Below, piece by piece: positions 38,201 through 47,925 of a stretch of DNA of 64,000 nt (position 1 is the first letter of the stretch; every line of letters begins with the position of its first letter). The stretch comes from Struthio camelus. Taxonomy: Eukaryota; Chordata; Aves; Struthioniformes; Struthionidae. Location: NCBI RefSeq assembly GCF_040807025.1, contig NC_090942.1, positions 203,910,747 to 203,974,746 of the forward strand. The letters run 5' to 3'. The notes beneath the pieces were generated by a model. It worked only from the letters and a program-made list of their open reading frames with translations. It was not told the origin of the DNA and did not search any database. The translations under genes were made by a program, and so were the position numbers.

Positions 38201-39968
38201 AAATTATGAGCATTGATCACTATTCTAGCCCTTGAATGTTAAAAGTCCATCTATTTACACTGAACATTTACTCATCACTTGCAGAAATGCAGCAAAAGAA
38301 CCTAGTACAACCAGAAAAAAAAAATTGGGAATGGACTGGATCACACTTACTGGCCCACGGACATTTCACTCAATGGCAGAAAAATTAACATTTCATTGAA
38401 AAGTGCTTTTAGGGCTCTTCACTCATGCCTTCTGCTCAGCAGCATTTTCGTGTACTTTGCTACTTGTTTTTGTGTCTGGTTGTTTCAGGTCAGCAGAAAC
38501 CTTCCAGCAAGCTGACTTCATTCCCCACCCTGCTGGCAACATTTCCTGCTAGACTTCACAGGTATGAGGTAAGGTATAGGTCATCACTGGTATCTTTTCA
38601 AGTTTGTGGAATATCCATGAGTAGATGGTGTTTGAATCCTTCCTTGATGTTGTTTGGTGTCCAGCATAGGCAATGATGAACCATAGCTGTCACCCAAAAA
38701 TCACTGCTCCCAAGGCGAAGGTGTGGATCTGGCAGATGCTACTACCTCACATATTTTGCATTCTTTAATGTGCACAAAGCTTGTACTTCCCCAGTGCAGC
38801 CTCTTTTACTCTATATGGAAGGTTTCTGGTGACCTTCCCAAGATGTGTATAATCTGGGGGATATACCCCTTTTGTTATCTGTTCAGCAGCCCTTGGTCAA
38901 ACATCTCTTCCTGCAGTCTACTGTTTTGGCTTCCTTTATTACTTCCTGTACACTGCAGAGAGTCCATCTTGCACAATTTCTGTTGACTTTCCAGCTCCAA
39001 ATTGTTGTCCATTGACTAACAGCAGTCAAGCTTGAGCATGCAGCTGCCTGATGGTTTTCTGTTACCACAGTAGCTCTCCTGATGTTGTCTGTGCACATGG
39101 GGACCAGTGCCAGCTTTGCACGTAGTTCTGTGCACTTCCGTGGCCAAGAGCTTGGCAAGATCTGCAGGACGTCCCTCATCAGCATCACTGTGTGACCCCA
39201 TCACACAGTGCTCATTTTGAATCTCCTCCATGGAGTACAGTTGGTTGCTGAAAGTCAGAAGATTTTGAGCGGTCCCTGAAATATGCACATAACCACTGTG
39301 ATGAGTGCTATGTTATCTTCATCCATCAGTGGTGATGGAGCCATTGTTCTTGAATGGCAAGTGGTGGCAGGCAGTTTCATGATTCATAGAGTTACAAGAA
39401 AAAAAAGCCTGAAATAGGGGAATACAGAAAAAAGGAAAATGAAGAAAGAAACAGTGGCAATTTGAGAATTTGACTTGTCGTTATTTCTCTGGATGCTGTC
39501 CATATGGATCCCTTATGGCTTCACAAACATGTGCCAGAGAGTATTGCTCCAGGGGAGGATGGGACACAGGGATGCTACCCAGAGGGCCTTGAGGTTGCAG
39601 CTGACTCAGCCAGCTGCACATACATGTGAGCAGCAGGCCACAGATGCAACCCAGCACAGATCTGTTGGTGGAACCTGTTGGTGTGGGTTTGAGTGTGGCT
39701 TCTGCCTTCATAACAGCCCCCCCCCCCTCTTTTTTGACAGCATGAGATTTTATCTGCATCCCCTCAGGTCCTCATGACTCTTCCTTCTCAAACTCAGTTC
39801 AACTCCTTTGTCTCTGGATAGTTTAACAGGAGGAAGTGTTCCCCATTATACATTTGCATTCAAGAAATGACGTGGATAATATGATGCATACACAGGTGCA
39901 ACCAGGTTATTACTGAATCACACTGTTCTTGTTTTTAATTTGATTCAGAACTTGCACTTGACCCCTCA

Positions 39969-40070
39969 GCAAACTCTGTTGGATTAGTCATGTATTCAGT
40001 GATTTGAATATCGACAACTCTGCAAACTCTGTTGGATTAGTCATATATTCAGTGGTTTGAATATTGACAA
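39969..40070. repeat. 53-bp tandem duplication
   Basis: GCAAACTCTGTTGGATTAGT starts at 39969 and again at 40022. The two units differ at a few positions (for example ATGTATTC versus ATATATTC and TATCGACA versus TATTGACA), so the duplication is not very recent. Confidence 0.9.
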
Positions 40071-41689
40071 AAGGATCAAGGGAATGTATTTTATTCAGAT
40101 TGAATTAAAATGGTGCAAAATCCAGCCCACTTCCCATGGGGGAGCCATCCATCATTCCTGGCTGCTGCTTACTCCCCCCTCCATTTCCCTTGAGCTCCTG
40201 TCAGAGTCCGGTGACTTACAGCAAAGATTTTAACTCCTACACTCCCCTCCATGTCTCCCCTTTCTTCTGCAAGGTGCGCAGACTTAGTCTTTCTCCCACT
40301 GTTGACATCCAGCCTTTCCTCAGGCTTTACTGGCACTGCCTGCCCCTCTTAGTGCTGCTCCGTCAGTTCTGCCTTTAGCAATTTCTCTCCCTTGCCTCCA
40401 GTGTTTGCCACCAGCTTCTGGCTGGATTCTTCCTACTCTTATCTCTGCATAAGTAAACTACTGTGGGCTTCAACAATGCTTTGTGTGCTCCAAGAGATGC
40501 AGAAGGACAAAGGCCCTCCTCAGACAAGCATCAAAGGGTCAAGTGTTCCCAGCAAACCTGATAAAACTTTGCTTCAATGATAATGATGCATTCGCTGACA
40601 TGTAATGTGCTGGATAAGGGACAGGGATCAAGCAAAAGCAACGCCTGCCCCTAGTTCTGGTTGTACCCTGCAACTGTTCTCCTGGGGGAGAGCCTTCCTG
40701 AGGGACAGTGGGGAGCACGTTCCGCAGAAGCAGAGAAAATCATGACACTCCTCTATAAACCCTCCACTGTCCATTGGAGCTCTGGTCTATTGTGTATCTT
40801 TAAGAGCCATGCTTTTGGAGACTGTAAAGATTATAGGATTGGTGCCTGCAACCCGACCAGTGCCAGTGAGGTACAGCAACATCAATATAAATCAGGATCT
40901 TTGCAGCTCTTACATTAAATTTGGAGTGAAAAGCACACTGAGTGCTATTATCATACTCAGGCAAGCCTCACATCCTCTGATCTTTCTCCTACAGCATTTA
41001 ACCGCAGTGGTAATTTTATCAAATGGCAACTAGCTAAAAAAGCTGAAAGATGATTCAGTAGCAAACAAAGTATTTATGTTGAATAATAAAAATTTGTCCT
41101 TTGTAAATAAAATGTTCCTGGGAAATGACTTTACAGATTAAAGCTCCTGTGACCTTGTGTTTGTATGCACCAAACCTTAGTAACAGTACTTCAGGGACCA
41201 TTCTATAAAAACCTATAAAAAGCAAAGACTGATTTTTTAAAGGCTGGGGCGACAATTAGAATGAACATGGAAACAATGGCTGGTCATGTGTTTCAAATAC
41301 TCAATGTGTATAATGGTATCAAAGGAGATAAAACAGCTCACTCAAAGGCTAACGAAGTACGATATTTTTGGCATTACTACGACTAAAATGAGGGTTTGAA
41401 AAATTCAGAGACAAACCGGTTATACGTGCTGAGTTGAACTGGGAAGGTGCTTTTACTGCTAACGTTGGTGCAAAATGTCAGGTGTGACACAAGTTTAGCT
41501 CAGTCTAGAAGATATGAAAACCATTTCCAAAGTATAATCTGAGTCTACAGTTACATTTCCAGTTGGTTAAAATAATTATGCATAACAAGTAGCAAATAAG
41601 CTGTTAGATGTTGAAAGAGCCTCATTTTAAGGAAAAATGATGAATAACCTGAGATTGCCAGACATATGATTTGGCAAAAATCAAAATGC

Positions 41690-42620
41690 TTATGAATAGC
41701 ACATCATAAAACTGATGCTTCATGGTAGTCAAAGCTAAACCTCACTGTGAGGAACAGCAAGATCTTATCACACCAACTAAGTGGATAGTAAAATGGCAAA
41801 CGAACCTCAGCGTCAGCTGGTGCATATTAATGCACGGTGAGGAACATTAGTCCAAGTATACCCCTTCAAGCATAAAGGCATATATGCCCTCTTGGGAGGT
41901 ACTTGTTCTGGTTCCTAGAAACTCCTAGCAAAGAATCTTGGAGTGACTATGGAAACCATCAGCTCATTGCTCTGAGGTATTCAAAAGGCAAAAACAAGTA
42001 AGTAGGAATTACTAAAAAATGACTAGAAAATGCAACAGAAAACATTGCTCTGTGCCTGCATAACCTGTGCGTACTACATGTACCCGGACCACCCTCTGCT
42101 AGAAAAGGTGCAGAAAGCTGTGATGAGGACAGTAAAGAGGTGGAACGCCTCCTGCATGACACAGGCAACAAATTCAGCCTTTCGGCATGAAATAAAAAGG
42201 ATGGAGAGAGGAGATGACAGAAGTTTATGCCTTCATGAAAACATGGAGAAGGTGAACAGGGAAAGACAAATAGCCATTACTCTCAATAGAGAGCGCTCAG
42301 AGACGTCCCGTGAAATTATATAAGAGCAGGTTTAAAGTAAATGAAACAATATTTTCACAAGACATAATTAACCTATTGAGTTAATTGCTCCAGCATCTTG
42401 TGGACTCCAAGATATATATGGAATAAATACAAAACATTTATATATTCCAAATATAAAGACATCATCAAAACATGATTAGACAAAGCAATGTCAGAAAGTG
42501 AATCAAGAGCTATTAAAAGTGTAGATCCAGACAGCCTCTGGAGATGGCCATGGGCTGTTAAGTGAAGAGATGCAAACATAACCTTTGGAAAGCCCTAAGA
42601 TACAGATTACTGGAAGATGA
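41690..42620 (+). mobile_element. Ancient CR1 LINE fragment
   Basis: Scattered but collinear matches to the old amniote CR1 pattern: AAAATGGCAAACGAACC (cf. 'aaaatggcagatgaaattc'), AATCTTGGAGTGACTATGGA, GGAATTACTAAAAAATGAC, GAAAAGGTGCAGAAAGCTGT, GGATGGAGAGAGGAGATGA, ATGGAGAAGGTGAACAGGGA, AGAGCAGGTTTAAAGTAAAT and ATATTTTCACAAGACATAAT, in the order of the reverse transcriptase C-terminus and 3' part. The 97-codon frame at 42030-42323 is a relic of this and not a gene. Divergence shows an old insertion. The left boundary is uncertain. Confidence 0.72.
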
Positions 42621-43892
42621 TTCCAAGATTTATGCTATCTTGAAATAAACTAAAAACTGTTTCTGTGTTAAAGAAAGTTACAAAAGTATTTATTTTTCTA
42701 GTTTTAGGAAGCTTTTATTTTTGCATTACTTTACAATCCACAATAATCAATGTTTTGTACGTTTACACATGCTTTTTAACAGGCACCACTCAGTGCTATT
42801 AGAATAACCCTTCCTTACCATCGAGCATTTCTAGATGCCAGAGTTGTCAATACTTGGCTCTTGCACCTCTTGCTAACCAGCCAAGCATTAAGCCAAGTGT
42901 AGGCAAGAAGTCTGCATCCTCGGACTTGTGATTTGTCAAAATTCCTTGCCTGTACTCCCCTCCCCTTCCCAAATAAAACATTACATACCTCCTCACACAT
43001 ATATACAAGCAAACTAAAATGAAGAAAAATAAAAGAGGCATTCAGCTTTACCCTTTTTTTTTGGTGGTAAATGACTGAACAACACCAACTGTGGATATCC
43101 TTCAAACATTTACATCTACCACTACGAAACTTTGGTTTTGCTTTATAAAACACAGATGATTCTTCCAAACATTTCTTCTTAGGTTTCCAGAGATCTTACA
43201 TATATGACTTCCTTTCTTCCTTCTAAACCACCCAGAGCAAAAACAAATCCACATTTCCCACATTATAGACACATACATAAGGTCTTGGGTTTCGCAATGC
43301 CTATCTATGCAAACCACTAGATCAATTTTAAATGATATTTAAATCTCTACTGATGGAAGCGTTTTTACTTCCAGATATGCCTCATAAAAGCAGACAAGCT
43401 ATTAAGTACAACGTATAGGACAGATTTCTACTGCAGCTTACAGAAATATAAACACCATTTTCAGTCAGTACGTTATATGCTTAGGACAAGCTTTCATTAC
43501 CTCACTAGTCATATGCATAGCATTTCACCATCTTCGAGACTTTTTTACATGCCCTCTTTCAAGACAGCATTTTTCTCTGCTGGGAATTTTAGTCACATTG
43601 TTTTAAAGAGTAAAGACTCTTTGCTATGTCGTAATCAAGTGTCATTTAATAGAACTCGTTCCTGGTTGCATGTTTTGGGTCAAGTGCAGATAATGTGAGG
43701 CAGCCCTGAGCCAGACAGCAATACTAGGCACAGTTTTCAATCAAGCTCAAGCTAAGGGCTGCGACGGTTCTCGTCTGTGTCAGCACTGGTCCAAGCCACT
43801 CAGTCATGCCTGGCTGGCCATGGCCTCTGTCCTCAGATTGCCTTAAAGACAGTGTTTAAGGACACTGTAGCAAGAAGCCAGTACAAGAGACC

Positions 43893-43923
43893 GCTTTTCT
43901 TTTTCTTTCTTTCTTTTTCTTCT
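43893..43923. repeat. Pyrimidine (CTTT)n tract
   Basis: Low-complexity CTTT-type repeat. Confidence 0.85.
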
Positions 43924-44595
43924 AATCATCCACCACAGAGCCCAATCTCCAGGAAAGTAACACCTAGAGATCTTCCATGTGGCGTTTAACTCTTCTTTGA
44001 TTCACTCTTCACATTTTCTGCCAGATTATTTTCTCCCACAAAACCAGTCTGAAGTCCCCTTTACTCCAGTGAAGCCACGGTTGCGCTCAGTATTGGAGAT
44101 ATTAGAAAGGTTTCACACAGCTGTAAAAAAGCCCACAAGACCTCAAATGGAGAGCAGTCATAAGCCGTACTTCTAAACCACCCTTAGCGGCCCGCTGCCC
44201 TCATCCCGACCTCTGGCTACCAAGACCGTTCATTTTGCTCGTATCAAACCAGCAGCTAGTTTATCTGTTCCTTATCTTCAAGCCACCCAGCAAGGTCTCC
44301 GCCTCCCTTTTCCTCCGGCTCGCCCTCCGGAAAGCTGTCCTCCTCCAGGAAACGGGACCCTCTCGGGGCGCTGCCGGGACCGCCGCGGCCTCTCCCTCCC
44401 TCCCCGGAGCCGGCGCGGCAGCCGCTCCCGCCGCAGGGCCCGGCCGACGCTCGTCCCTCGCCAGCGGCGCGCCGGGCCGAGCCCCGGGGCGCCCGCACCG
44501 CGCCGGGCTTTGGAGCCGCGGGCGGCTCCGTCCCCGCCGCACGGCCCCGGGCAGGGGCACAGCAACACCCGCCGGCCCCAGCGCCCCCTGCCCGG

Positions 44596-44660
44596 CCCCG
44601 GCCCCGGCCCCGGTCCCGGTCCCGGTCCCGGTCCCGGTCCCGGTCCCGGCCCGGCCCCGG
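44596..44660. repeat. GGCCCC/GGTCCC hexamer array in GJB2 promoter
   Basis: Tandem GGCCCC units pass into about five GGTCCC units and back into GGCCC-type units, ending about 40 bp before the TTAAAA box. On the complementary strand the run of GGG tracts could form a G-quadruplex. It encodes a PGPGPG-type frame that is not a gene. Length variation between individuals would be expected. Confidence 0.92.
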
Positions 44661-44697
44661 CCCCGCCCCGGGCGCCCCGCGGGCGGGCGGAGGCGGG

Positions 44698-44703
44698 TTA
44701 AAA
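44698..44703 (+). promoter_or_regulatory. TTAAAA box of GJB2 promoter
   Basis: Same context as in the GJB6 promoter (GGCGGGTTAAAAGCGGCGG). A TTAAAA box next to GC boxes is a described feature of the human GJB2 basal promoter. Start of transcription is expected near 44726. Confidence 0.72.
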
Positions 44704-44725
44704 GCGGCGGCAGGTGAACGGGGAG

Positions 44726-44816
44726 GGACCGCAGCGCTCCGCGGCGGCGAGGCCGGGACCGGCCGCTCCGCAGGCACCGCCGGACCCGGGAGCCGTGCCG
44801 TGCCGTGCCGAGGCAG
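44726..44816 (+). other. GJB2 exon 1 (untranslated), predicted
   Basis: The 5' edge is inferred from the TTAAAA box. The 3' edge is the donor CGAGGCAG|GTGAGG. Before the donor lies a GTGCC triplet repeat (about 44796-44810) in place of the longer GC-rich segment in GJB6 exon 1. An untranslated exon 1 about 90 nt long fits vertebrate GJB2. Confidence 0.7.
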
Positions 44817-47225
44817 GTGAGGCTCCGCCGCGGCTCCCGCCTGCCGGGCGGTGGGGCCGGGACTCGGGTGCGCGCATCCCCGAGCAGGGCCGGATCGGCG
44901 GGGGATGTGCGGAGCGCGGGCCGGGCCGGGGGGCGGCTGCAGTTGGGGCTGGGGTCGGGCGGCGGAGCGGGGCGCTCTGGGGCCGGTGACGGCCCGCGAG
45001 GAGCCGCCGGGGGTGCAGCGGCGCCCGGGCAGCCCGTCCCGAGCGGCACCGGCACCGGCCGCGGCGGCGGGCGGCAGCCTGCCGGGGCGCCCCCGCAGGC
45101 CCCGGGGCGGGGGGCTCGCCCCTCCGAGCCTCGCCCAAAGCGGCCAAAACTGGCGTTTGCAAACTTCGGCTGAAAGGAGTCGTTAGCGATCGGCCTGGCG
45201 TTTCCCGTGGCGCTGGCTCTGTGCGAGTTCCCCGGGAGCCCCGCTGCGGGCAGAGGCAGCCAGCGGCGTGGAGTTGCCCCAAGGCATCCAGAGCGTAACC
45301 GTGAGGTGGGAATTTCGGCTGGTTTCCGGTCAGGAACGAGGTCCTGGGTGGGCGAGTAGATGTGCTCAGCCCCCCACAGCCGATTTCATAGTTTCTGTAG
45401 TGGCAGATGAGCCGGGGAGACTTTTTCCTCCTCCCGAGACTTGCAGCGGTGGTTCAGAACCGCAATGCGAGCCCACGCTTGGAGCCCAGGTTGTTCATCC
45501 CCCTGGGGTATGCGCTTCAAATACTTTCCATCAGTCTTGATTAACCCCCCGCTTGAGGGTTTTATTGGTTTTTTTAATTGTTTTTTTAATGAATACACAA
45601 GAGACAAGAGAAAATTCTTTACAGAAAGATGCAGGTGCCTGATCATAGCCAAGAGTTTAGGTTAAAGAGACACATAAACGTTGCCAGTCTCTGCAGAGAG
45701 AGAACATGAGAAGGCTGAGGAATTCCAGCCACCTTCTCAAGGCTGCCTTTTTTTGTTATTTTACCCAGTTTCACCTTTCCTCATCACAGTCAATCTCTAA
45801 CCTCTCCTTGCCTCAAGGCCTGTCTGTACAAGCAAGGCCCTTGTACCAAGGAACTGTTGGGGCATGTTAGTTTGTTAGTTGTGTTGTAACTACAATAGGG
45901 TAGAAAAGTTCCTTTTTATTTTTTGGGTCTGCCCCCCCCCCCCCCCCCAACCCTGTTATGTGAGAATTAAAGACTCTGGAAAACTTTGACCAGCAATCAA
46001 AGCAGTGTTGCAAGGTACTATGCTGTTGCCACAGCATACACCCTGTTCCAAGAGAAGGAGCTCTTATCCAAGGCCAGAGTGGCTCTCCCACAGCAAAGTT
46101 GAGCCTTAGCCACCAAAAGATGATGGACCAGCTCTGCAAGTTCCCAGCTAGAGTTTCAAAGTGTTTTGTCCAGTTTAGTGATAGATTCCAAATGGCTGTG
46201 ATTAGTGAGAGCCAAATCTTGAGGCTGAATATTGACTTCAGCTAAACTTAAGTTTAATTTTCAAAGGGAATAAAGAGTGCATTTGGGTTTTCAAGAGTGG
46301 GAGACAGGCAGGAAAGCTGAAATGGAGCTTCTTTGAAGTTTGACTTCCTTTTTCTTTCAGTGGGGTGTGATAGCATCTAGAAAATCAATATTAACTCTTT
46401 AGCTGATGGCTGTTTCCTCTCAGCTCTCTGGCCCTGTTCGTCTCCTTTTTGGATGAGATAGAGATGAATGTGGAAAGGCAGGCCCTGCAGTGTCCTCCTT
46501 TCTCTGTTGATTACTGCTGTAAATGCATGCAGCCCTGAGAGAACCAACCTGAAGTTTCTCAGCAGTGCTGGCAAAAGCAAATGTGCTTCCGGGGACGAAG
46601 GGGCTGCCAAGAAAGAGAAGTGTATGAGCTGCAACAGACAGCCTTGGAGGCCTGCTGGAGGTGTCTGGGAGGTGTGAGGGCTTGTGCTGGAAATGGCCAA
46701 GTAGTACTTACCTTGGAGGCAAAGAAAGCAGCAGCCAGCCCAGCCTTCCACAGCTGTGGCATTGGCAAAGAAGGAATCCTATGAAAACCACTTAGAAGTC
46801 TCCACTTCATCTAGTTCTGGCTTTAACTCATGCAGTGATATCATGCTTCTCCATAGTTTTGTTGGCAAAGCACCACTGAGAGTCAACCACAGAAAGGGAA
46901 ATATCTCAAGAAAGGGAAGGAGAACATAGATAGAGGAGAGGCAAGGAGGCAACTTATTTGAAGATGTAATATACTTTCTATCTCAAGCTTTGAGAAAAGT
47001 ATCAAGGCATGATTGTCCTGTCATAAATATATAGAAGGAGAGTGTTTAATATGGTGTTTGAATCCATCATCTTCTAAATATATGGATGGTGTTAATAAAA
47101 GCAACTTGCATCTGCCTTTGACTTTGAGTGAATGTTAGGAAGTCTGCCAGTCCATGGAAGGTATGGTACTGATTCTTCCACCTTGAAAACTGACTATGTG
47201 GTGTCATCTATATGTCATTTTACAG
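44817..47225 (+). other. GJB2 intron 1, predicted (2.4 kb)
   Basis: The intron runs from GTGAGG to the acceptor GTCATTTTACAG. Contents: island shoulder, a C17 homopolymer (45932-45948), and ordinary unique sequence with chance frames. No alternative coding exon was recognised. Confidence 0.7.
45932..45948. repeat. C17 homopolymer
   Basis: An uninterrupted run of 17 C in GJB2 intron 1; its length may be unreliable in sequencing. Confidence 0.9.
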
Positions 47226-47247
47226 GTAAAAGGACACAGGAAAGAAG
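47226..47247 (+). other. GJB2 exon 2 5' leader (22 nt)
   Basis: Follows the acceptor ATTTTACAG. ATG context AAGATGG has A at -3 and G at +4. The leader length equals that of GJB6, consistent with common descent of the acceptor. Confidence 0.8.
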
Positions 47248-47925
47248 ATGGACTGGGGAGCTCTGCAGGCCATTTTAGGAGGGGTAAATAAACACTCCAC
47301 CAGCATCGGAAAGATATGGCTCACAGTCCTGTTCATCTTCCGTATCATGATCCTGGTTGTAGCTGCAGAGAGAGTCTGGGGAGATGAACAACAAGATTTT
47401 GTCTGCAACACACTTCAACCTGGGTGCAGAAATGTTTGCTATGACCATTTTTTCCCTATCTCTCATATCAGACTCTGGGCCCTGCAGCTGATCTTTGTTT
47501 CTACACCTGCGCTCCTGGTGGCCATGCATGTAGCTTACACCAGGCATGAGAAGAAAAGGCGTTTCAGAAATGGTGAGAAAATTGATATTGAAGAGCTGAA
47601 AAATAAGAAGGTTCACATCCAGGGCCCCCTGTGGTGGACATACACCAGCAGCATCTTCTTTAGGATCATCTTTGAGGCCATCTTCATGTATGCGTTCTAT
47701 TACATGTACAATGGGTACCAAATGCCTCGCTTGGTGAAGTGTAATGCATGGCCCTGCCCCAACACAGTGGATTGTTTTGTTTCTCGGCCCACTGAGAAAA
47801 CAACATTCACTATTTTCATGCTTGTTGTGTCTGGGATCTGCATGATGTTGAATCTGGCTGAATTGTGTTACCTAGTGATAAAAGTTTGCATGAGAGAACG
47901 CAGGAAATCAACCGCTTTAAAATAA
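47248..47925 (+). CDS. GJB2: Gap junction beta-2 protein (connexin 26)
   Basis: A 225-residue connexin (human Cx26 is 226), encoded in a single exon. It forms gap-junction channels and hemichannels with itself and with Cx30, for example in inner-ear supporting cells. Seen: N-terminal helix MDWGAL; TM1 about 21-40; first loop cysteines C53, C60 and C64; TM2 about 76-96; cytoplasmic loop; TM3 about 128-152; second loop cysteines C165, C170 and C176 with [11 protein letters not shown] and SRPTEKT; TM4 about 185-209; a very short basic tail, the Cx26 trait. Residues 16-40 are identical to GJB6. Oddities: the cytoplasmic loop is four residues shorter than in GJB6 and human Cx26, placing the lysine equivalent to K125 at 121 within KVHIQG. 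Several TM3 and TM4 positions (RIIFEA, YNGY, CMMLN..KVC) resemble human Cx30. The call rests on short tail, length and gene order. Confidence 0.95.
   Translation: MDWGALQAILGGVNKHSTSIGKIWLTVLFIFRIMILVVAAERVWGDEQQDFVCNTLQPGCRNVCYDHFFPISHIRLWALQLIFVSTPALLVAMHVAYTRHEKKRRFRNGEKIDIEELKNKKVHIQGPLWWTYTSSIFFRIIFEAIFMYAFYYMYNGYQMPRLVKCNAWPCPNTVDCFVSRPTEKTTFTIFMLVVSGICMMLNLAELCYLVIKVCMRERRKSTALK

Larger units (their letters stand above)
26991..44229. other. GJB6-GJB2 intergenic region
   Basis: No gene was recognised in about 17 kb. From 28.6 to 31.3 kb the GC content is raised and many overlapping open frames occur on both strands (up to 186 codons at 29396-29956); none has a recognisable domain, and overlap on both strands is typical of GC-rich chance frames. 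Contents listed separately: a CpG-rich patch near 30.8 kb, a short inverted-repeat element (34576-34670), a hairpin (35260-35281), a 53-bp tandem duplication (39969-40070), an ancient CR1 (41690-42620) and a pyrimidine tract (43893-43923). Confidence 0.55.
44574..44795 (+). repeat. GJB2 copy of the duplicated core promoter / exon 1 block
   Basis: 44656-44795 is identical to 14690-14829 in front of GJB6. The upstream anchor GGCCCCAGCGCCCC lies 82 bp before the identical segment here but only 22 bp before it in GJB6; the additional 60 bp is GC-rich simple repeat. The shared splice-donor motif CGAGGCAG|GTGAGG follows at 44809-44822. Confidence 0.95.
44230..45150. promoter_or_regulatory. CpG island over GJB2 promoter and exon 1
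   Basis: Dense CpG and GC boxes run from about 44.3 to 45.15 kb. The island contains the hexamer array, the TTAAAA box at 44698-44703 and the donor CAG|GTGAGG at 44816/44817. It sits 2.4 kb upstream of the GJB2 coding exon on the same strand. The long minus-strand frames across it (up to 264 codons) are compositional and contain no domain. Confidence 0.85.

Noticed and set aside
42030-42323. 97-codon plus-strand frame
   Set aside because: Relic of an ancient CR1 reverse transcriptase region, not a host gene.
44256-45282. Long overlapping frames on both strands in the GJB2 CpG island, including a PGPGPG-type peptide
   Set aside because: GC-rich sequence is stop-poor; the peptide is the hexamer array. 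No domain, and the region is promoter and 5' UTR.
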